From positions 1-36,429 of the forward strand of contig PHCO01000008.1 in the NCBI GenBank assembly GCA_002842265.1: 36,429 nucleotides of DNA. The letters run 5' to 3'. This stretch comes from Betaproteobacteria bacterium HGW-Betaproteobacteria-18. GTDB lineage: Bacteria; Pseudomonadota; Gammaproteobacteria; Burkholderiales; Burkholderiaceae_C. The translations under genes were made by a program, and so were the position numbers. Positions within the stretch are counted from its first letter, which is position 1. Each line of letters begins with the position of its first letter. A model generated the notes under the pieces. The model was not told the origin of the DNA. It saw only the letters and a list, made by a program, of their open reading frames with translations, and did not search any database. Shown here in pieces: positions 32,578-36,429 of the stretch.

Positions 32578-33369
32578 ATGACCCATGCAACACTTGAAAC
32601 CAAACCGGTTGCCAGCGTCAACGGTGTGGCCCTGCACGCGCAGGGCGCCACACTGACAGTGGATGAATTGCGTCAGCGCGCCTATTCGGAATTGCTGCGC
32701 CAGACCGCCATCCAGAAGGGGCTGCTGGCGACCAACGACATTCCCGGCACTGACGGTGTGGCCAGCGAAGCCGCATCCGCCGCCATTGAAGCCTTGCTGG
32801 AACAAGCGTTGGTGGTGCCCGAGCCCTCTGAAGCAGCCTGCCGTCGCCACCACGCGGCCAATCAGGCCAGCTACACCACAGGTGAACGTGTTCACGTGCG
32901 CCACATCCTGTTTGCGGTCACCCCAGGCGTTGACCTGAACGCCCTGCGCAAACAGGCCGAGGCCACGCTGCTCAATGTGCGTTGCCATGACGGCAAAAGT
33001 GGGGAAGATGCCTTTGCCAAAGCTGCCGGCACCTTGTCCAATTGCCCCAGCGGTGCCGAGGGCGGCCAGTTGGGCTGGTTGACCCCGGCCGACTGCGCCC
33101 CTGAATTTGCCAGGGAATTGTTTGCCCACGCGGAAGTGGGCGTGTTGCCGCGCCTGGTGCACAGCCGCTTTGGCCTGCATGTGGTGGAGGTTTTGGCGCG
33201 GGAAGCCGGTGTGGCGCAGCCGTTTGAGTCAGTGCATGGCGCTGTAACCATGACGTTGAAACAGCAGACCTTTGTGACGGCGCTACGTCAATACCTTAGC
33301 CTGCTGGCGGCTGATGCACACATAGAATACATTGACCTCGACAGCGCCGAAACTCCCTTGGTGCAGTAA
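32578..33369 (+). CDS. Parvulin-type peptidyl-prolyl isomerase of the nar operon
   Basis: A 263-residue protein without signal peptide, so probably cytoplasmic. The parvulin domain spans about 105-208: VHVRHILFAV, EGGQLGWLTPADCAPEF and the end block RFGLHVVEVL. The N-terminal 80 residues are helical, as in NifM/PpiC-like isomerases. It starts 10 bp after narI, and the association with narGHJI suggests help in folding or assembly of nitrate reductase. The precise client is inferred. Confidence 0.88.
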   Translation: MTHATLETKPVASVNGVALHAQGATLTVDELRQRAYSELLRQTAIQKGLLATNDIPGTDGVASEAASAAIEALLEQALVVPEPSEAACRRHHAANQASYTTGERVHVRHILFAVTPGVDLNALRKQAEATLLNVRCHDGKSGEDAFAKAAGTLSNCPSGAEGGQLGWLTPADCAPEFARELFAHAEVGVLPRLVHSRFGLHVVEVLAREAGVAQPFESVHGAVTMTLKQQTFVTALRQYLSLLAADAHIEYIDLDSAETPLVQ

Positions 33370-33383
33370 CAGAAAGTGTACCC

Positions 33384-33788
33384 ATGACGATTTCCTGCCT
33401 TGATGACCTGCTGCTGGCGGCCTGCGAGCAGCCTCAAGCTCAGCGCTTGCTGCTGGTATTTGCCGCTTCCGAGTTGCCAGACGATGCCACCCCGGAGCAG
33501 CGTGCCGGTTTTGAGCAAGGCGCAGGCGGCGCCCTGGTGCCAACCATGTGCGTGGATAAAACCCCTGATGAAATTGGCAATTTTGAGCGCCTGAAACAGG
33601 AAGCTGACCAGTTTGATGCGCCATGGCGCATTCTTTTTGCCAGCAGCTTGTCGGGTTCTGGCGATCAGCCACCCGCAAGCGATGCCGCTGAACCAGCTTT
33701 GCAGGGCATGGTGGAAGCCATCAAGCTGGGCGGATTTGCCAACATGATCGCCTTTGACACATCGGGCATTGCCATCACGCTTGAATAG
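33384..33788 (+). CDS. Conserved small protein of nar clusters, function unknown
   Basis: A 134-residue soluble acidic protein with no signal or membrane segment. Recognisable blocks are QRLLLVFAASELPDDATPEQRAGFE, GALVPTMCVDKTP and MVEAIKLGG. Close relatives occur in betaproteobacterial denitrifiers and are sometimes labelled 'ribonucleotide reductase subunit alpha'. Nothing in this sequence supports that label: there are no radical-site cysteines or nucleotide-binding motifs. It lies between the parvulin and the Dnr-type regulator (14 bp and 7 bp gaps) and is surely co-transcribed with them. Confidence 0.75.
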   Translation: MTISCLDDLLLAACEQPQAQRLLLVFAASELPDDATPEQRAGFEQGAGGALVPTMCVDKTPDEIGNFERLKQEADQFDAPWRILFASSLSGSGDQPPASDAAEPALQGMVEAIKLGGFANMIAFDTSGIAITLE

Positions 33789-33795
33789 TTCTGCC

Positions 33796-34494
33796 ATGCG
33801 GCCTGACTTTTTCGACATGCCGCGCTTTCTGGCGGGCTCGCCGCTGTTCAGTGGCTTGTCATCTGACGAGCTCACGCGCATCGCACAGAGCAGCCAGATC
33901 AGGAATTACGCCAAAGGCGACATGATTTTCTGCGTAGGCGAGCCCTGTGATGCCTTTCATATTGTGGTGACCGGGCAGGTCAAGCTGTTTGTGGTATCGC
34001 CTGCAGGGCATGAAAAAGTGATTGAAATCATCAGCCCCGGGCAAAGCTTTGCCGAGGCACTGGTGTTTTTGAACAAACCCTGCATCCTGAGTGCGCAAGC
34101 GCTTGCCGACACGCTGCTGGTGAACGTGAGCAAGCGCGGCGTGGTCAGTGAAATCGAGCAAGACCCCCACTTTGCCTTGCACATGCTGGCCGGCGTTTCC
34201 CGACGGCTGCATGGCCTGATTCAGGACGTGGAAGCCTATGCACTGTGTAACGGCATGCAACGCCTGATTGGCTATTTGCTGCGTGACGTCGAGGTGGATC
34301 CTGCCAGTAGGCAAAACACGGTGACCGTCTCGCTGCCCGCCAGCAAAGCCACCATCGCCTCACGCCTGTCGCTCACCCCCGAATATTTCTCACGGGTTCT
34401 TCATGAGCTCGAAGCGCAACAACTCATTGCCATCGACCGCCGGAAAATCCGGATTCTGGATGTGCAAAAACTGGTGGGATACGGCGCGCAATAG
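33796..34494 (+). CDS. dnr: Crp/Fnr-family regulator of the Dnr/NnrR type
   Basis: A 232-residue regulator. An N-terminal cyclic-nucleotide-like beta-roll (about 15-130, with GDMIFCVGEPCDAFHIVVTGQVKLF) precedes a long dimerisation helix and a winged helix near the C-terminus. The recognition helix has Glu196, Ser199 and Arg200 (E-x2-S-R), as in FNR, implying TTGAT-type half-sites. The N-terminal cysteine cluster of oxygen-sensing FNR is absent, which fits the NO-responsive Dnr/NnrR group. It lies 7 bp after the preceding gene. Likely targets are nos and nar genes, and the box at 1703-1716 is a candidate. The exact subgroup is not certain. Confidence 0.8.
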   Translation: MRPDFFDMPRFLAGSPLFSGLSSDELTRIAQSSQIRNYAKGDMIFCVGEPCDAFHIVVTGQVKLFVVSPAGHEKVIEIISPGQSFAEALVFLNKPCILSAQALADTLLVNVSKRGVVSEIEQDPHFALHMLAGVSRRLHGLIQDVEAYALCNGMQRLIGYLLRDVEVDPASRQNTVTVSLPASKATIASRLSLTPEYFSRVLHELEAQQLIAIDRRKIRILDVQKLVGYGAQ

Positions 34495-34573
34495 TGTTGC
34501 CGGGGGCTGCATGACCCTGTGCCGTTCGCCCCTTGCAGGCCTGCGCAGGTTGCCATGGCAGCTTCGTTCAAAT

Positions 34574-34620
34574 ACACTACATTTAGATAAATAAATAGGT
34601 ATAAACACTAGCTATAGTGT
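34574..34620. promoter_or_regulatory. Tandem NrdR boxes upstream of nrdJ
   Basis: Box 2 at 34605-34620, ACACTAGCTATAGTGT, matches the NrdR consensus ACACwATATATwGTGT at 14 of 16 positions. Box 1 at 34574-34589, ACACTACATTTAGATA, matches at 11 of 16. They start 31 bp apart (15-bp gap), the helical phasing typical of NrdR box pairs. Both sit in A/T-rich promoter sequence with -10-like hexamers (TATAAA at 34600, TATAGT at 34613). NrdR would repress nrdJ when dATP is plentiful. Confidence 0.8.
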
Positions 34621-34660
34621 TTTTTATTTTTATTTTGTTCGTCGTTTTTGCGCAAAATCA

Positions 34661-34679
34661 TTGAAATGTGAAATTTCAA
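34661..34679. repeat. Inverted repeat in the nrdJ leader
   Basis: The arms TTGAAAT and ATTTCAA flank five bases, about 40 bp before the nrdJ ATG. Just upstream is a 12-bp palindrome TTTTGCGCAAAA (34646-34657). Spacing does not fit FNR. Function unknown. Confidence 0.4.
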
Positions 34680-34716
34680 GAACTACCATAGCGACTCGTT
34701 TTTAAGGAAAGAAACC

Positions 34717-36429
34717 ATGTCACAGCCCACCACCACCCCCATTTTGACCGCGCTGGAGACCCAGCCCATCAGCATCGAAGTCCTGATCGAAAAATACAGC
34801 AAAGGCACTGAAAAAAGCATTACCGACGTGAACCAGCGCGTTGCGCGCGCGCTGGCAAAGGTTGAAGCGCCCGAGCAGCAAAAGGATTGGGAAGCCAAAT
34901 TTCTGACCGCGCTGGAAGCCGGCTTTTTGCCCGCCGGGCGCATCCAGTCGGCCGCCGGCACCGACCTGGCCGCCACCCTCATCAACTGTTTTGTGCAACC
35001 TGTGGGCGACTCGATTGCCCATGTCGAAGACGGTCACCCCGGCATCTACACCGCGCTCACCGAAGCCGCTGAAACCATGCGCCGCGGTGGCGGTGTGGGT
35101 TACGACTTTTCCCGCATTCGCCCGCGTGGCGCCTGGGTCGGCAGCACCCAAAGCAGCGCCTCCGGTCCGGTGAGCTACATGCGGGTGTTCGACCGTTCCT
35201 GCGAAACCGTGGAGTCGGCGGGCGCCCGGCGCGGCGCCCAGATGGGCGTGCTGCGCTGCGACCACCCGGACATCGAGGAATTCATCCACGCCAAGGACAA
35301 GGGCGACCTGAAGAACTTCAACATCTCGGTGGGCGTCTCCGACGAATTCATGGACGCGGTGCAAGCCGACGGCGACTTTACCCTGGTGCACAAGGCCGAA
35401 CCCGGCATGGCCCAAAAAGACGCCGGCGCCTACCAGGACCAGGACAAGGGCGTGTGGGTCTATCGCAAGCTCAAGGCCCGCACCCTGTGGGACCAGATCA
35501 TGCGTTCCACCTACGACCACGCCGAGCCCGGCGTGCTGTTTCTGGACCAGATGAACCGCGACAACAACCTGTCGTATTGCGAAACCATTGCCAGCACCAA
35601 TCCCTGCGCCGAGCAGCCGCTGCCCCCCTACGGCTGCTGCTGCCTCGGCTCGATCGACCTGACGCGCTTTGTCAGGGAACCGTTTTCCGACAACGCCAGT
35701 TTCGACCGCGCGTCTTTCGCCGAGGTCGCCCGGGTGGCGGTGCGCATGCTCGACAACGTGCTCGACGCCACCGTCTGGCCGTTGCCACAACAACAACAGG
35801 AAGCCGCGTCCAAGCGCCGTGTCGGCCTGGGCTACACCGGCCTGGGCGATGCGCTGGTGATGCTCAATTTGCGCTACGACACCCAGGCCGCGCGCGACAT
35901 GGCGCGGCACATCTCCGAGCTGCTGCGCGACACCTCCTACCAGGCCTCCTGCGATCTGGCCGTTGAGCGCGGCGCCTTCCCGCTGTTCAACGCCGACCTC
36001 TACCTGAGCGGCCAGAACTTTGCCTCGCGCCTGCCCGCCGGCCTGAAAAAACGCATTCACCAGCACGGCCTGCGCAACTCGCACCTGCTGTCGATCGCGC
36101 CCACCGGCACCATCAGCCTGGCCTTTGCCGACAACGCCAGCAACGGCATCGAGCCCGCTTTCAGCTGGACCTACACCCGCAAAAAACGCATGCCCGACGG
36201 CAGCTTCAAGGAATACGCGGTCGAAGACCACGCCTGGCGCCTGTACCGGCACCTGTTCGGCACCGATGCCCCCTTGACCGATGCCTTTGTTACGGCCCTT
36301 GAAATGAGCGCCCAGGCGCATGAAGAGATGGTGGCGGCGGTAGCGCCCTACATCGACACGGCCATTTCAAAAACCGTCAACGTGCCCGCCGATTACCCCT
36401 ATGAAGATTTCCAGGGCCTCTACACCCAG
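34717..36429 (+). CDS. nrdJ: Adenosylcobalamin-dependent (class II) ribonucleotide reductase, 5' part
   Basis: The first 571 codons; the gene runs off the window end. NrdJ makes deoxynucleotides using a B12-derived radical and needs no oxygen, so it fits anaerobic denitrifying growth. Visible: redox-active Cys91 in [21 protein letters not shown] (about 124-138), radical-site Cys297 in [12 protein letters not shown], three consecutive Cys (307-309), and IAPTGTISL for phosphate binding. No N-terminal ATP-cone is present. AAGGAAAG lies before the ATG. The promoter carries two NrdR boxes. I found no cobalamin-riboswitch B12 box in the 222-bp leader. Confidence 0.93.
   Translation, partial: MSQPTTTPILTALETQPISIEVLIEKYSKGTEKSITDVNQRVARALAKVEAPEQQKDWEAKFLTALEAGFLPAGRIQSAAGTDLAATLINCFVQPVGDSIAHVEDGHPGIYTALTEAAETMRRGGGVGYDFSRIRPRGAWVGSTQSSASGPVSYMRVFDRSCETVESAGARRGAQMGVLRCDHPDIEEFIHAKDKGDLKNFNISVGVSDEFMDAVQADGDFTLVHKAEPGMAQKDAGAYQDQDKGVWVYRKLKARTLWDQIMRSTYDHAEPGVLFLDQMNRDNNLSYCETIASTNPCAEQPLPPYGCCCLGSIDLTRFVREPFSDNASFDRASFAEVARVAVRMLDNVLDATVWPLPQQQQEAASKRRVGLGYTGLGDALVMLNLRYDTQAARDMARHISELLRDTSYQASCDLAVERGAFPLFNADLYLSGQNFASRLPAGLKKRIHQHGLRNSHLLSIAPTGTISLAFADNASNGIEPAFSWTYTRKKRMPDGSFKEYAVEDHAWRLYRHLFGTDAPLTDAFVTALEMSAQAHEEMVAAVAPYIDTAISKTVNVPADYPYEDFQGLYTQ

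Noticed and set aside
34495-34716. Cobalamin riboswitch before the B12-dependent nrdJ
   Set aside because: No B12-box-like element or multi-stem architecture was found, and most of the region is occupied by A/T-rich promoter and NrdR boxes.
34720-36321. A 533-codon minus-strand open frame opposite nrdJ
   Set aside because: Composition is typical of an antisense shadow and the plus strand encodes clear class II ribonucleotide reductase motifs.

Overview
The window reads as a high-G+C betaproteobacterial chromosome, most likely Burkholderiales and Comamonadaceae-like (Rhodoferax/Acidovorax/Polaromonas type). The basis is gene content and style: Tat-type nosZ followed by nosR-D-F-Y and two nosL-like genes, a narK1/narK2 pair, a narGHJI operon followed by a parvulin and a Dnr-type regulator, and a REP-like intergenic repeat common in this order. 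The assignment rests on recognition of protein families, not on a database search.

Layout. (1) 94-1548, minus strand: a lipoprotein cytochrome c and an ApbE/NosX flavin transferase. (2) 1788-11073, plus strand: a small DUF2946-like protein, nosZ, nosR, nosD, nosF, nosY and two nosL-like genes, i.e. nitrous oxide reductase with its electron donor, maturation and copper-delivery system. An FNR/DNR-like box lies in the divergent promoter region at 1703-1716. (3) 11108-11374, minus strand: a DUF2249 protein. (4) 11585-14008: narK1, a decayed acyl-CoA synthetase pseudogene and the 5' stub of a DUF4389-like gene. (5) 14041-22181, minus strand: a foreign-looking nine-gene operon with a TRAP transporter (dctPQM), pyrK, class 1B pyrD, an N-carbamoyl amino acid hydrolase, an XRE regulator, a pyrE-like phosphoribosyltransferase and a small unknown protein. 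Remnants of an IS91-type transposase and its tyrosine recombinase lie at 22225-22880. (6) 23034-23852: an orphan mlaF-like ATPase. (7) 24003-34494, plus strand: narK2, narGHJI, parvulin, a small conserved protein and a Dnr/Nnr-type regulator. (8) 34717 to the window end: class II ribonucleotide reductase nrdJ behind a pair of NrdR boxes.

How it works together. NarK1/NarK2 move nitrate and nitrite, NarGHI reduces nitrate at the membrane, and NosZ with NosRDFYL and NosX handles the final N2O-to-N2 step. The regulator at 33796 probably ties these to NO/anaerobiosis. Oxygen-independent NrdJ supplies deoxynucleotides in the same conditions.

The most novel item is the operon at 14041-22181. It has the parts expected for importing an orotate-like or dihydroorotate-like acid and then either salvaging it (PyrE to OMP) or degrading it (PyrDK, then a carbamoylase, towards aspartate, NH3 and CO2). 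The cluster contains no dihydroorotase. It interrupts the denitrification region between a truncated gene and transposon debris, which suggests acquisition by transfer. A second notable item is a pair of narK promoters sharing four sequence elements at identical spacing.
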